From NCBI GenBank assembly GCA_039545355.1, contig BCJJ01000014.1, forward strand, positions 1,057,914 through 1,121,913: a stretch of DNA of 64,000 nucleotides, read 5' to 3'. The stretch comes from Trichosporon coremiiforme (lineage: Eukaryota > Basidiomycota > Tremellomycetes > Trichosporonales > Trichosporonaceae). Under the pieces are notes generated by a model, which was given only the letters and a program-made list of their open reading frames with translations, searched no databases and had not been told where the DNA came from. Position 1 is the first letter of the stretch, and every line of letters starts with the position of its first letter. A program made the position numbers and the translations under genes. This document shows positions 31,361-42,369 of the stretch, piece after piece.

Positions 31361-31378
31361 ATGGGATCATGCCGATAA
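31361..31378 (+). promoter_or_regulatory. Short upstream ORF overlapping the septin-like start
   Basis: ATG GGA TCA TGC CGA TAA encodes MGSCR. It starts 8 bases before, and ends 7 bases after the first base of, the main ATG at 31369, in another frame. Scanning ribosomes that use it would have to reinitiate backwards or miss the main start, so it could lower translation. Confidence 0.45.
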
Positions 31379-33788
31379 GCCTGCGCCGGCGCACCCGCCG
31401 CCCCTCGCCTGAGCCTGCGCCTGCGCCGTCGCTTGGCGCGCTCTCTCTGCCGGATCTGACCGCGCCGCTGGTCGATACGGACCACTGGCCGCCGCCCGTA
31501 CCGCCCGTCCCGGGGGGTCATGTGCGCGGAGGTTCTGGTGGTGTCGGCGACGGAGGACATGCGCAGCCAATGGTTGGCCTGGGGATTAGTGGAACCGGGC
31601 GCAGGGATAGCGGATCAGCAAGCCTGTCAACTAGCGTGCCCAAGGACGCACGCCTGAATGGCCAGCAAAGCTCATTCGGTAAGCCCGGGGTTGGGAGCCC
31701 GTGGGGTGCGAAGCGGTGGACGCAGAGTGCGACTAGTGTCGGAGGTGCTGGAGGGTACTCCGCTGGACCACCTCGACCACCTGGACACTCGAGGGGAGGA
31801 AGTGGAGGAAGCTATGGTGGGAGCTACGGCGGCCACAGCCGGCACGGGAGTGGTGGCACCGTGACTGGCACCGGCAGCGGTCACCAGAGACAGGGCAGTA
31901 GTAGTAGCAGTGGCTATCGCGAGCACAGAGAGTGTGGAGGGGCCGGGTACGGCCCAGCCGTCTACGGAACCTGCGGGGGAGGGTGTGGCGTGCCGCCCGT
32001 GCCGCCCCTCCCCGGCGCGGTCCCCGAGAGTGTGGCGAGCTGTTCGATGCGCGACAGCCAATCCACCATAAACCTCTCGGGGATCCCGGGCATGGGCGAG
32101 TCGACGACAACCCTGCCCTTCGGCGACTCCACCCTCTCCCCCTATTCTGCGTACGGGTACGGCGGCTCGCAGACGTTTCCCCGCTCCCCCACCCTTGGAT
32201 CAAGTACTTACCCTTCCGCAGAATCTTTGAGCCTTTTGTCAAAATCTCGCAGTCAACAGAACCTCCCCTCCCCCGGCGCAGGTCGGGGGAGAGCCCCGAG
32301 TCTAGTCAAGGATGCGAATGGCGCGAGTCCCGAATTCCATCGCCCCTTTGCGCAGACTGTCGTCTCGCCACCCAAGATCCCGACCGCACTTCCCGGAACC
32401 GTTAGCGCTAGGAAGAGGGCACAGAAACGTGTCGCTGCGCTGACGATCATGGTCGCCGGACCGACCGGCAGCGGCAAGACCTCGTAAGTCACTCTACGTG
32501 CTCTCTATCTCTAACCCAACCCTCGCAATAACGAGCTAGCAACCCACGTGCAAGAAAGCTGACGCCCAGATTCATCGAAGCCCTCACCTCTGTCCTGGAC
32601 CCGAACCGGCGCCGTCTGGCGGTCCGCATGGGCCCCACGACAAGTGTGGTCCGGCACGAAGTCGTGGGCACGTCGGACCGCGTCCGCCGACACTTTGTCA
32701 TTCTCGACACGCCCGGCCTGCCGTCAAACGACATGGTCACGACGCCGATACGCGGCAAGGCGCTCAATGCCCTCATTGCAATCCTGGAGGAAAGGCAGGC
32801 GCGCCTTCTCGACGAGGAGACCAAGGTCGTCAGGCGGAAGAGTGACGGGGGCGAGTTGGTTCATCTTGGTGAGTGAAACGCCCACAGGGCTTGGCGACCA
32901 CAAATCTTTGGTAGTGGCTGTGGTGAGGAGAGGCTGCTCGTGCTGAGGAGTCGCTCGTGCGAGCGGACCGAGCACTCGCTGACACCCAGTCATCTACGTC
33001 ATTGACGCACGCACGATCCTCACCCCGCTCGCCAAGGTCGACATTGACTGGGACACTGTCCAGGAGCCGCCGCCCTGCGGGCCTAGTACGCGCCCAGAGT
33101 CGGAGCTCCTCGAGGCGGACCCAACGGGGGTCGACGCACGGCTGCATCTGGATGATATCGAGGCGGTGAGTGACCCAGGGTCTGGCAACAAGTCTATCGT
33201 CACTACGATCGCCTCCCCACTTGTTCCGCTTGTGGCTCGTCGCTCGTGCAGCGCTGACATCAGATCCGACGCTTCTCCGCCCGCGCCAACGTGCTCCCGA
33301 TCCTAACTCACGTCGACGCGCTCACGACCGGGGAGCTCTTCGCAGTCCGCCTAGCCGTGAAGCGCGACCTGGCAACCGTCTTCGGCAAAGACCCCTTGGG
33401 CGGTTGGGGCGTATTGACTGCCGGCCAGGATTTCGAGCCCTTCGAGCCCGGGTCCGAGACGCCGCCTCCTTTCGCCTCCTCTGAGCTCGCGTCTGTTTCC
33501 GAAGACGCCGACGATGGATCCTCCACCGAGGGCGAGGAGAACGAGGGCGGCAGATTGGAGTTGCCTTATGGTGTCTTCTCGCCCGAACCTGGGCTCGGGT
33601 TCAATCGCAAGTTCAGATGGGGCAAGGCCAACGCTAGCAATTACAAGCACTCGGATTTGCCGCATGTCCGCGATGGCATCATTCAGGCGACCGAGTGGCT
33701 GAGGACGAGCACCAGGGAGGTCGTCTATGAGCGCTTCAGGACTGAGAGGCTGCTGAATGCGAAGGGCGTGAAGAGCCTGCGCATCTAG
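31369..33788 (+). CDS. Divergent septin-like GTPase with long disordered N-terminus
   Basis: Four exons: 31369-32483, 32570-32868, 32990-33165, 33264-33788. They sum to 2115 nt (704 aa). Residues ~1-350 are low-complexity Gly/Ser/Pro with several SRSQ-like stretches. The GTPase part starts with ALTIMVAGPTGSGKTSFIEA (P-loop, about 364-372). DTPG (G3) lies near 418-421. ANVLPILTHVDALTTGEL (about 539-556) aligns with the septin segment that carries the G4 motif AKAD, here replaced by THVD. DDIEAIRRF before it and FRWGKANASNYKHSDLP plus REVVYERFRTERL after it match the septin unique element. Septins assemble into filaments at the cell cortex. This one lacks the C-terminal coiled coil and has an altered G4, so it is not a core Cdc3/10/11/12 orthologue. 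It may be a regulatory or non-polymerising relative. Confidence 0.8.
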
Positions 33789-34306
33789 TTTCTTCCTCGC
33801 CACCTCTCCGCCCCTCCCTCCTCTGCCTCCCTCATCTCCGACTCCCACTTACCGACCCTCCGCCATATCTCCTCACACACACTCTCTCACCTCCGCTCCA
33901 AGGCTACAGCCCCAGCTCAGGAGCCAGGTCCAGCTGGCTGGACCCCCAAAACATCCCCAGCTGTCAAATAGCTGTCCCGCTCATCATCATCACAAATCTT
34001 TATAGTTGTTATTCTCTTTCCCCAACCTTTGACGTACCACGTTCTTGATATCCTCGGCCAATCCGACCCAGCAGACATTGGGCCGGGCAGACAGTCTGAC
34101 TAGTATTACAATGCATAATCTGTGTACACCCTGATCGTCTACTCTGGCTTCTTGCTGACGAGTTCACTGTGCCCGAGTCGCCACAATAGACCAACTGCCG
34201 CCTGTATAGCACACTGGGCAGCGGAGGTCCGCCAGCGACGGCCCAACGGCGCGAGCTCAGCCTCGCGACTCGCCCCTCGCGCCTGCGGCGCTCGGCGGCC
34301 GTCGCC
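33789..34306. other. Convergent 3' region between septin-like gene and GPN3
   Basis: 518 bp, pyrimidine-rich just after the septin stop. It probably holds both 3' UTRs. No gene is seen. Confidence 0.5.
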
Positions 34307-35282
34307 TTACTCGTCCACACCCTCCTCGAGATCCTTGGGCATCTTCGGCTCCTCGTCCTCGCCATACTGCATCATGTTGTCGACATGGGACAGCACGGTG
34401 TTGACCGAGTCCTCATCCGTGACATCGAGCGGGAGGAAGGACACAATGTTCTGATCCTCAATCAGCCCCACAAGCGCCTTGTTCAGATTGTGGAACCGCT
34501 CATTGCTGTGCGTATCCTCGTCAATGAGGCCCGGGTCCGGGTCAAGATACCTCCCAACCTCCCTTTTGACTCGCCCCTTGTCGTCCTTGATCAGGTCCAT
34601 CTTGCTCATCAGGCACAGCATGGAGATGCCCAGCGAGAGCATGCAGGACATGGCACTGAGGACGCCCGCAAAGAACTTGGACTTGTCCTGGATGAACTGC
34701 GACTCGAGCAGGTACACGGCCGAGACGCGGTAGTTCAGCCGCCGTTGCAGGAAGTTGGCCAGTTGCGGGAGAAGGGGGATGTGCGTGTACAGCTCAATTT
34801 GGCCCGGACAGTCGATGATGAGGTACTCGTCCTCGTACTGGCCCAGTTCCTCCTCGAGCCAGTCGAGATTGTTCAGGAGGTACCTGTGGTGTCAGCTAAG
34901 CTCTGGCGGCCCAGTAAGCTGGCATCCGTCGTTCGCTCAACGTCCCTTTTCTCAGTAGCTGTCCCTCCAGCGTCAATCCGAGGAGTCGATAGACCGCCGC
35001 CCCCGCCTTCGGCTCACTATGCCATCCCCGCCAAAGCTCTACTCACTCAAAGCAGTAGACGAGACCTCCGTTCGGTCCAAACTCGAGCTCCTCCATGACG
35101 TCCTCGAGCGAGATCAGGTCGCGAATGTCCAACACGGGCTTGTACTCGAACTTGTCGGCAGCGGGGTCGAGGTTGACGAGGTGAACCTGCCGATTCATAG
35201 TCTGCGCGTGCGTAATGAGCGCATTGCAAAAGGTACTCTTGCCCGCGCCGGCGGGACCGGTGACAAGGACGGCGTAGCGCAT
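34307..35282 (-). CDS. GPN3: GPN-loop GTPase 3
   Basis: Two exons, 35282-35047 and 34883-34307, sum to 813 nt (270 aa; yeast Gpn3 is 272). [17 protein letters not shown] is the P-loop. [20 protein letters not shown] and [20 protein letters not shown] contain the family-defining Gly-Pro-Asn loop. [19 protein letters not shown] is the G3 region and LMSKMDLI is G4. GPN proteins act as homo- or heterodimers in the cytoplasm. Gpn3 works with Npa3/Gpn1 in assembly and nuclear import of RNA polymerase II. The acidic C-terminal tail is short. The gene diverges from the neighbouring PGG-motif gene across 399 bp. Confidence 0.95.
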
Positions 35283-35681
35283 GGCGTCGGTTCCAATTCA
35301 GAGCGCGCGCCAGAGCTGTTTGTTTTGTGGGGTATTAGGTCACTCCGAGTTTATCGAGATGTGATGGGTAGCGTTGAGCGCACTGAGGTCGTCGACGACA
35401 AAGCACGACTCGGCGGAAGGATGAAGATTTCGATGGACGGCGAGCGGTCGAAGGTGAGAGAGACGTCATAGAACCAGACACCCCTCGGCGGCGGGCGAAA
35501 TCTTCAGCGACCACGTGGTCCCGCTCCTGGGCGGCAAACGACGTTGTGCCTGACGTCCGTTGCCCTGGGCCCTGGAGAAGCATAAGCTAAGCGGCGTCAC
35601 GATCGCGTTGGCTACCACTACAGACATCGCGAATCGCCATTTCCGACTTTTCATCTTCCTCCATACACACCCGTAATCACC

Positions 35682-37034
35682 ATGTCCAAGGACGCTCAGC
35701 AGAACCAGAACCAGGGCAAGTACGCCTTCGAGCCCATCCACCCCTTCAACATGGAGGACCCCAAGTCTTGGTGAGCTGCTCGAAGAGGTGCTGGCTGACA
35801 TCAGGGCCTCCACGATCGGCATGATGAACTGGGACAAGTGAGTCGGACTGTCTGGCGGGCCAAGCTGCGTCGTAGAAGTTTGTGAGCTGACCCCCAGCGA
35901 CAAAATCGTCTTCTCGAAGCGCTCCCTCCTCGAGTTCCTCAAGTCGTGCCAGGTCTCTGTCAACACCAACTTCACCGAGATCTCCAAGCTCGTGAGTTAT
36001 CTCGATCAGATGTTTGACTGACCGCACAGCCCAGTACGTCCGCGCTTCATTCGACCCTTGGCACCCTCTAACCTTCAGAGTACGCCACGTTCGGACGTCT
36101 GTCCAAGGCCGCTACCGACGCCGCCGTGCGCGACCTCGTCGACGTGAGCCCACTGGTTAGAGTCACGAGCTAACCCGCAGGCCGAGATCGCCGACCCCTC
36201 CGAGCCGTCTGAGAAGAAGAACCCCGTCGATGCCGCGGGCAACCCCGTCCGTCCCTCGCGCAAGGTCATCGACCCGCCTGGAGGCAAGACTTCGCTCAAC
36301 ATCCACGGAGACGAGTACGCGGAGGCCGACGCCCTCTCGCTCGCGCCCGCGAAGGACGGCGGCGTCGACGTCGACATCGACCGCATGCAGCACCTCAAGC
36401 TGCACGTTGACGAGGAAGTCGACGGCGGCGCCCACATCGAGGATATCCCCGACAAGTCCAAGCAGCAGGCCCAGCAGCAGGAGCAGGAGCGCGTCGTCAA
36501 CGCGCCTTCTGGGTTCAGGCCTACCCGCAAGGTCCGCGAGGGTGAGCTACGATTGTGCTATGGAAGCTGACAACAAGGACCCGGAGGCAAGAGCTCGATG
36601 GGCTCGGTGCTGTTCGGCGGATACGAGGACGAGACTGAGGAGGACCGCCAGGCCGCCCGCGCCCCGACCGGCGGTAAGCGCCATTCTGACAAGACGGTGA
36701 GTCTAGCGAGCGGAGCGAGCGTGGGACTCGCCGAGTGCAGCGCAGCGAGGCGGGAGGAAGCAGTGAGCGAGCACCAGCGTATAGTGAGCGAGCACCAGCG
36801 TGCAGCGGACTCGGCAGTGTGTTCGCAATGGACAGCGCGTGTGTAACCGGACACCACGGGTGTTTGTTTGTGTACGATCAGTCTCAGAAGGGCCAGCGCC
36901 CAAGCGTTCCCGGCCTGTCCCATGTGCCCATCGCGCTAAAGCCTTCCTTCTTCCCAATTTCCAGCTATTGCACAGGAGACAAAGCTGACGCCAGGCTTCC
37001 CAGGGTCTCTGGTAACCGCAAGTCGGGTCTGTAG
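35682..37034 (+). CDS. Unknown basidiomycete-type protein with PGG motifs and a 4-nt microexon
   Basis: Exons 35682-35770, 35805-35837, 35898-35991, 36030-36033, 36079-36143, 36181-36541 and 36578-36696 sum to 765 nt in phase. The last exon is uncertain: the model here uses 36882-37034 (305 aa in total). A different acceptor, GCTGACGCCAG at 36995-37005, would end the protein within seven codons. The N-terminus MSKDAQQNQNQGKYAFEPIH leads to a compact block (MMNWDNDKIVFSKRSLLEF). Further on are VIDPPGGKTSLNI and REGPGGKSSMGSVLFGGYED. These faintly recall the PPGG motifs of the animal HN1/Jupiter microtubule proteins, which I treat as a weak hint only. Exon 4 is just CCCA; leaving it out shifts the frame, while including it gives SKLPKYATFGRLSK. 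No domain is recognised with confidence. Confidence 0.75.
36762..36801. repeat. 19-bp direct repeat (21-bp period) inside an intron
   Basis: AGTGAGCGAGCACCAGCGT occurs at 36762-36780 and 36783-36801, within the last intron of the PGG-motif gene. Each copy begins with a donor-like GTGAGC. Confidence 0.85.
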
Positions 37035-37437
37035 TTCATTTTATGCATGTGTCCTCTCTCATACATTGCCTTCTCGTTTTCGTCGTCGTCACAGTCGGGC
37101 TGTGGATTTCGGGTTCGGAAAGTCCAGAAGACCCAGAGTTCAAGGGTCGGAAGCAAAATGACGCGGCGGCGTCCACCTCGCACCCCCCCGGGTGGTGCGA
37201 GACGGTGGACGATCAGTCTCCCACGTGGCCGCCGCGATCCGCCCTCCGTCCTGCTTTGCACCTCTGCTCCTCTGCCCCTCTGCTCCGCCGTGCCTTCCCG
37301 GCCACCCGCCGTTGGGTGCCGGCACCCCCGTGCCTCGCCAGCTGTCCCAGCGGTCCCATGTCGCGGGTTGACTTGGCACAGACGTGTCAACAAAGTTGGC
37401 TTGACACCGCAACAACCACCATCATCGAGCAATAAGG
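37035..37437. other. Intergenic between PGG-motif gene and Tvp15-like gene
   Basis: 403 bp, no gene recognised. It probably contains the 3' UTR of the former and the promoter of the latter. Confidence 0.45.
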
Positions 37438-38432
37438 ATGGACCGCATCCAGCAGAATCCGGAGGAGCTTATGCGTTTCGCGAACATGTGAGTGCGGCAC
37501 GAGCTTGCCGTAGCCATAGGCGTAGGCGTAGGCGTAGGCGTAGGCGAGGGCGTATTCAGGGGGTCATGGGTCGGTCGGCATCTTGGGATCGGTGAGCTGG
37601 CGGCTGGCCGGATTAGTACGAAGGAGAGTCGAAGCCATCTCGGCGTGGCTTTCTCGCTGTCTCGCTGTCGTCTGAGAGTCTCAGTGACCTACTGGGCCCC
37701 CCCCCCCCCCCCCCCCCCCCACGGCGCTCCCTGCTGGGAAACACGGCGCTACGGTGGCTACGGTGATATCAGCATCATAACCGGCCAGCCGCCGACGACC
37801 CCGACGACCCCGACCACCTCTCTCCCAGCTGTTGTTGAAGCGACGATCAAGCTAACCATCCAGCGCGGTCGGCGGACTCGCTATTGCCGGCGGCGTCGGG
37901 AGTATCATCAACCTGTCCTTCTCCTCCATCATCATCGGCGTCTACGAGCTCATGTAAGTATCCTCCACCATTTGCTCCAGCTCTGGTTTTTTGCCCAAGT
38001 GCTCGTTCTGGCTACTTGCAACTTGCAAGCTCGTAGCCCACTTCAGGCCGTGTTGTGTGGAGAGAGGGTGTAGAAAGAGAGGGGCAGCCGTACTGGCCCG
38101 CTCCTTCGCTTCGCTCAGTCGCTCATGTTAGTTTCGGCGCCGGCCTCATCGGCCTCGAACTCGTGCCCGGAGACCGCTATGCCTCCCAAGTCTCACAGTA
38201 TGCCTCCTTCCTGCACTCCTTCCTGGGCCGCGGCGTGTTCTACCTTTTCCTCGGCGTCCTGATGCTCAACTACTACGTCATCCTCTACGTCTGCGGGACG
38301 GCCGTCGCCGTCGTCGGACTCGTGTACATTGCGCTGCACTTTTGGGCGCCCTTCGACCCCCCATCGACTATGAAGCCGCCGAGCACGGATCCCGAGGCCC
38401 AGCCCGTTTGGCAGGCGCCTACTGAGGACTAA
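37438..38432 (+). CDS. Tvp15-like COPI-associated Golgi membrane protein
   Basis: Three exons, 37438-37487, 37864-37953 and 38132-38432, sum to 441 nt (146 aa; yeast Tvp15 is 143). Four hydrophobic segments are visible: IAVGGLAIAGGVGSIINL, SSIIIGVYELIFGAGLIGLE, GVFYLFLGVLMLNYYVILY and CGTAVAVVGLVYIALHFW. The N-terminal block NPEELMRFANIAVGGLAIAG fits the COPI-associated (Tvp15) family. Members sit in Tlg2-containing late Golgi and endosomal vesicles and help membrane traffic. Intron 1 is long (376 nt) and holds a C24 run and a TAGGCG repeat. The acceptor of exon 3 is GCTCATGTTAG, chosen because it alone joins ELIFGAGLIG in frame. Confidence 0.82.
37697..37720. repeat. Poly-C run (24 nt) in an intron
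   Basis: An uninterrupted run of C residues lies inside intron 1 of the Tvp15-like gene. Its exact length is likely to vary between isolates and is error-prone in sequencing. Confidence 0.9.
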
Positions 38433-38714
38433 AGTTAGAAACTATGCAGAGATTATAGAAGAGATGGGCCGGGACGGTGCGGAGACGCATTCTCCCCCCG
38501 GACGTCTGTGGCACTGAGGTTGTGGCACGCTTGCTGCTCTCACAAGGTCACTGACCCCTCCCTACGCTCGGCGTCTCCACACACAGCTCGCTTCGCTCGC
38601 TCGCTGTGCGCTCCTCGCTCACGGGTATACATGCGGGTATCACACTCTCGGTATTCGGTATAGATTAGCTGCTACGGACTAGACACTGCGACTCAAGACG
38701 GCGGACGGCGGACA

Positions 38715-40661
38715 TTACTCGGCGTGCTGCGGGGCAGCCGCCTCGGCAGGCTCGCCGGCATCGGCCGAAGCCTCAGCAGCAGCGATAGCCTGCGCGATCG
38801 GGTCGTCAGACCGCGGCGAGATGTCGCGACGACCAGGCGAGCGCGGCGCGCGGGGCGGGTAGCCGCAGCGGTCCTTGCCGTGGGCGATGCGGAGAGGCGC
38901 ATAGTCCTCCTTGTCCTTGATGGCCTGGATCGCCTTCTGCGCCGCCTCGATCGTGCAGAAGTTGACGTACGCGGCGTGCTTCTCCTTGTAAAAGTTGATC
39001 ATCTCAATGTCGCCAAACTCCTCAAAGTCGGAGCGCAGCTTGTCCGACGTGAACGTGTCAAAGTCCGTGATCTGGCCAATGTACACGTTGCGCGACGCAC
39101 CCTGCTGCACCTCCTGCAGGAGCTTGGGCGAGACGGGGGCGACCGTCTTGCCCCAGCCAACACGGAGGCGGCGGCCGGCGATCGTGACGGGGTTCGTCTC
39201 GCTGTGGCGGAAGAAGGAGAGAGCGGCGGCAGGGTCAACGAACGTGACGAAAGCGCACTTCTTCTCGGGCAGGAGCTTGATCGACTCGAGCACACCGCCA
39301 CGGATGTTGTTGCACAGCTCCTCGACGGTCGTCTCGCTGCCAATGTTGCCGAGGTAGATTGAGCGGTTGCCGATCTGCGAGTCCATGAAGTTGCCAGTTG
39401 AGTAGCCGCTGGGGTCAAAGCCAGCAGGCGAGAAGGCGCCAAAGCCGTTGGCACCACCAAAGCCGTAGCCGCCAATCTGGCCAGAGTGAGACTGGACAGC
39501 AGCGGCGGCCTGAGCGACAGCCTGGCGGACAGCAGCCTGCTGGGCGCGAGGAACGTACGCGCAGCGGTCCTTGCCGTAGCTGACGCGCTTGTTCTTGTAC
39601 GCGGGCTCCTTGGGGAGCTGGGCGACAACCTTCATGGCCACCGAGATGCTGAGGAAGTGGATGAACGCAATGTTCTTGTCGCGCACAATCTTGATCTGGT
39701 CAATGTCACCGAAGCGGATGAGGTCGCCACGGAGAGTCTGCTCAGTGTCGTCGTCGGTGAGACCGCCGATGAACACGTTGCGAGTAGCCTGGTTGTACTG
39801 AACAGCGACGGCAACGTTGGTCGGGAGGTTCGACTCGCGACCCCATCCGATGCGGAGCTCCTGGCCGCGGAGAGCGAGCTTCTTGACGGCAGCGTCGGCG
39901 TAGAAGGCGGCGGCGGTGGATCCGTCGAGGAACGAGATGAAGACGCAGCTCTTGTCCGAGAGAATCTTGACAGACTCGATGGGACCGAAGCGGACAAGGT
40001 TGAGGAGCTCGTCGGCGGACGCATCGTCGGGAATGTTACCGATGTAGACGGTGCGACCAGTCATGTTGCCGGCCGCGGCAGCGGCAGCGGCGGCAGCAGC
40101 GGGTCCGTAGTTTCCGGTCATACGGCTGTTGAAAGGTCCGCCGTAGCCTCCAGACTGCTGCTGGGGCTGCATCTGGGTAAGCTCAATCATCACCTTCTGT
40201 ACCCACCATCATCGGGAAGCTGGGCATGACACCGAAAGGAGAAATGCCGACAGGATTGCCCTGGGGGAGCATCTGGCCGATGCCAGGCTGTCCGTACGAG
40301 CCGGGCGAGCCGCCATAGCGGTCGCCGCCGTTGGTGAAGTCAGGAGAGTGGCCGACACTGGGAGCCTCAGGCGGCGTCAGGTTAAGGCCGTCGGCGGAGA
40401 GTGGCTGCTGGAACGAGCGCTGCTGTTGCGGGGTCAGTTGCCTGTGAAATGCGCTCGGGCCCGCGGTTTCCTGTTTCCTGGACAACCAAGACTCACCATC
40501 GCGCTGATGTCGAGCTGGCTGAGCGCGCCAGACAGAGCGCCAACGTAGTCGGCAGGGAAAGGTCCGAGGCCCATCTGGCTGGGGAAACGGGGGTACGGGT
40601 GTTCCATGCCACCAGGGGAGAGGGGAGAATCACCGGGACGGTTGACAGAGTAGTCGGTCAT
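38715..40661 (-). CDS. MRN1: Four-RRM RNA-binding protein of the Mrn1/Nrd1 family
   Basis: Three exons, 40661-40497, 40422-40207 and 40172-38715, sum to 1839 nt (612 aa). The N-terminal ~150 residues are Gly/Pro/Gln-rich with an Ala10 run. Four RNA-recognition motifs follow, each with recognisable RNP1 and RNP2: RTVYIGNIP with SCVFISFLDG, RNVFIGGLTDDD with NIAFIHFLS, RSIYLGNIGSE with KCAFVTFVDP, and RNVYIGQITDFD with HAAYVNFCT. Both GKDRCAYVPRA and GKDRCGYPPRA repeat the family-specific C-terminal extension of RRM2 and RRM4. Relatives (S. cerevisiae Mrn1, S. pombe Nrd1) bind mRNAs for wall, mating and stress functions. The first acceptor is a CAACAGCAG tandem site. The branch/acceptor CTGACCCCGCAACAG was preferred over an earlier CACAG that breaks the frame. 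Confidence 0.9.
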
Positions 40662-41980
40662 TAGAGTTGGTGGGGGAAGGAAGCGTAGAGTGTGGTGTTT
40701 GTATTTAGCGTGGGAGGAAAAGCGGAACGGGGTCGAACGAAGTAGTCCACGTCGTGCTTGAGAGGGTGCAAGACGACGGTGTCGGAATAAGAGCTAGTGG
40801 TGTAACGCGCCACTAGCTATGAGCGATACAAAGTCGGAAAGGTAAAGGTGTTTTTGATTTTTGAACGGGCTGTACACGCGCGATGGCCGAGTACACGGAA
40901 CAAGCCTGAAGATAAGAAACAGCGACGAGAAACGAAGTTGTTGTCGGGAACGAAGTGCGTGACGCGGAGCTCTGCACTGGGGGTAACAAGGAGAGCTTGT
41001 CAGGGAAGGTGCAGTGTTGCGTGTCTGGGTAGGGTAGGTATGCGACTGGGGTGTGGTGGTGGCGCGATGGCACCAGTGTCAGCACAAAAGTCGGAACGCC
41101 GCAGCTCTTCAGCGACTTACGAGTTGGTAGAGTAGTTCGCCTGGAGAGGACGAGCTAGAGGGTGTTCGAAGTGGTGTGTGGGATTGGTAACTGTCCAGTC
41201 GTAGGCGAGTCGTAGCGTCGTTAAGCGTGATATCCACGACGATCGTAGGGCACAAACGGAGTAACAGAGAACGAGAGATGCGTGTGTAGTGTGGAATGTG
41301 TACGTCGGGCGTAGTAATCCGAGGTAAGCGGGGCGAACAAGTGTCAGCACAATGAACAAAGAACAAAGTGTGAACGAAGAGAGTGCAGAGAAGAAAGAGA
41401 AGGAAGGGAAGGAAGACCAGACGACGTATGGTGTGTACACTAGGCAACGTCGCGAGGGGGGCATGGAGGGCAGGCAGAGAGCCGATTGAGCCAAAGGGAG
41501 GAGAGGGGGGAATGGCGCACGGATCGCTGGGACGTGTATCGACCAGGACTTGATGGCGTTAGTCCGAACTCACGGGTAGTGCTAAGGAGTGTGGGTGGGC
41601 GTCGAGTGTTGCCCGAAGTGTGTATTATTCAAACGGCGAGAAGCAAGTGAACGGGATGAACGACGAGATGGGATTCTCGATGCGGTACCGATGGGTTGCG
41701 GAGATGGAGGAGTAAGATGGTTGGTTGGAGGATGTCGGGGGAGGAGAGAGAAAGTAGTAGTCGGGTAGCGCGCGGTAGTGTGTTGCGGTTGTCGACGTTT
41801 GAAAAGGGGGGGTAAGTCTGCAGAAGAAAGGTTGCAGGAGAGAATGAGGGGGGTCGAAGAAGAAGAGGAGGGGGTGGTTGTATCGAAGGTAAGGAGTATA
41901 GGATGAAATGAATGAATGAGGAGAGCAAGAAGGATGCAAGACGAAGACGCGGAAAGGGGAGTGCAGGAGGTGGTGGTCGC

Positions 41981-42008
41981 GGTGAGCGGTGAGCGGTGAG
42001 CGGTGAGC
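41981..42008. repeat. 7-bp tandem repeat, 4 copies
   Basis: GGTGAGC is repeated four times head to tail, followed by GGTGG. Each unit is a plus-strand donor-like sequence, but no branch/acceptor modules surround it. Confidence 0.85.
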
Positions 42009-42313
42009 GGTGGTTGCAGCGTGTATGGTGTCGCGCTAGGCTAGGCTGCAGACTACGGTACGGTGACTCTGGCTGGCTGGTGGACGGCTGTGCCCTGCGT
42101 AGCGGCCGTGGGTGCCCTGTCCGACTCTACGGTGGGTGGCCACTGTGCACTCCCTCCGTAGGTCTCAGTGGTCTCAGTCTCAGTCTCAGGGCAACCGTAC
42201 CAGGGACCGACCAAGGGACGCCAGGGACGCCAACCCGTGGCTCTCTCTCCCAGTACGCGTCTCTCTCCAGAGCGCGTCGGGCCGTTGGTCTTGCCCTGAC
42301 CAGGCATCCTCGA

Positions 42314-42369
42314 TTGGCCCATCAAGTCTAACCGGCGACAGTTGGCCCATCAAGTCTAACCGGCGACAG
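42314..42369. repeat. 28-bp tandem duplication
   Basis: TTGGCCCATCAAGTCTAACC followed by GGCGACAG occurs twice in a row. Each copy contains CTAAC-N5-CAG, which looks like a branch point and acceptor, without a matching donor. Confidence 0.8.

Larger units (their letters stand above)
27849..31368. other. Gene-poor block upstream of the septin-like gene
   Basis: About 3.5 kb without a gene model I can defend. It contains short tandem repeats (28314-28398 and 28591-28620), recurring TCAGAGCGTGTC/TCAGCGTGTCAG motifs near 28630-28760 and long CT- and AC-rich stretches from 30000 to 31270. The last 1-1.3 kb may be promoter and long leader of the septin-like gene. No intron-module array is present here. 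Confidence 0.5.

Noticed and set aside
31273..31368. N-terminal extension of the septin-like protein
   Set aside because: It would need a GTG start. The first in-frame ATG is at 31369.
40441..40496. 55-nt intron ending in CACAG for the Mrn1-like gene
   Set aside because: It has no branch point motif and breaks the frame. The longer intron ending CTGACCCCGCAACAG restores it.
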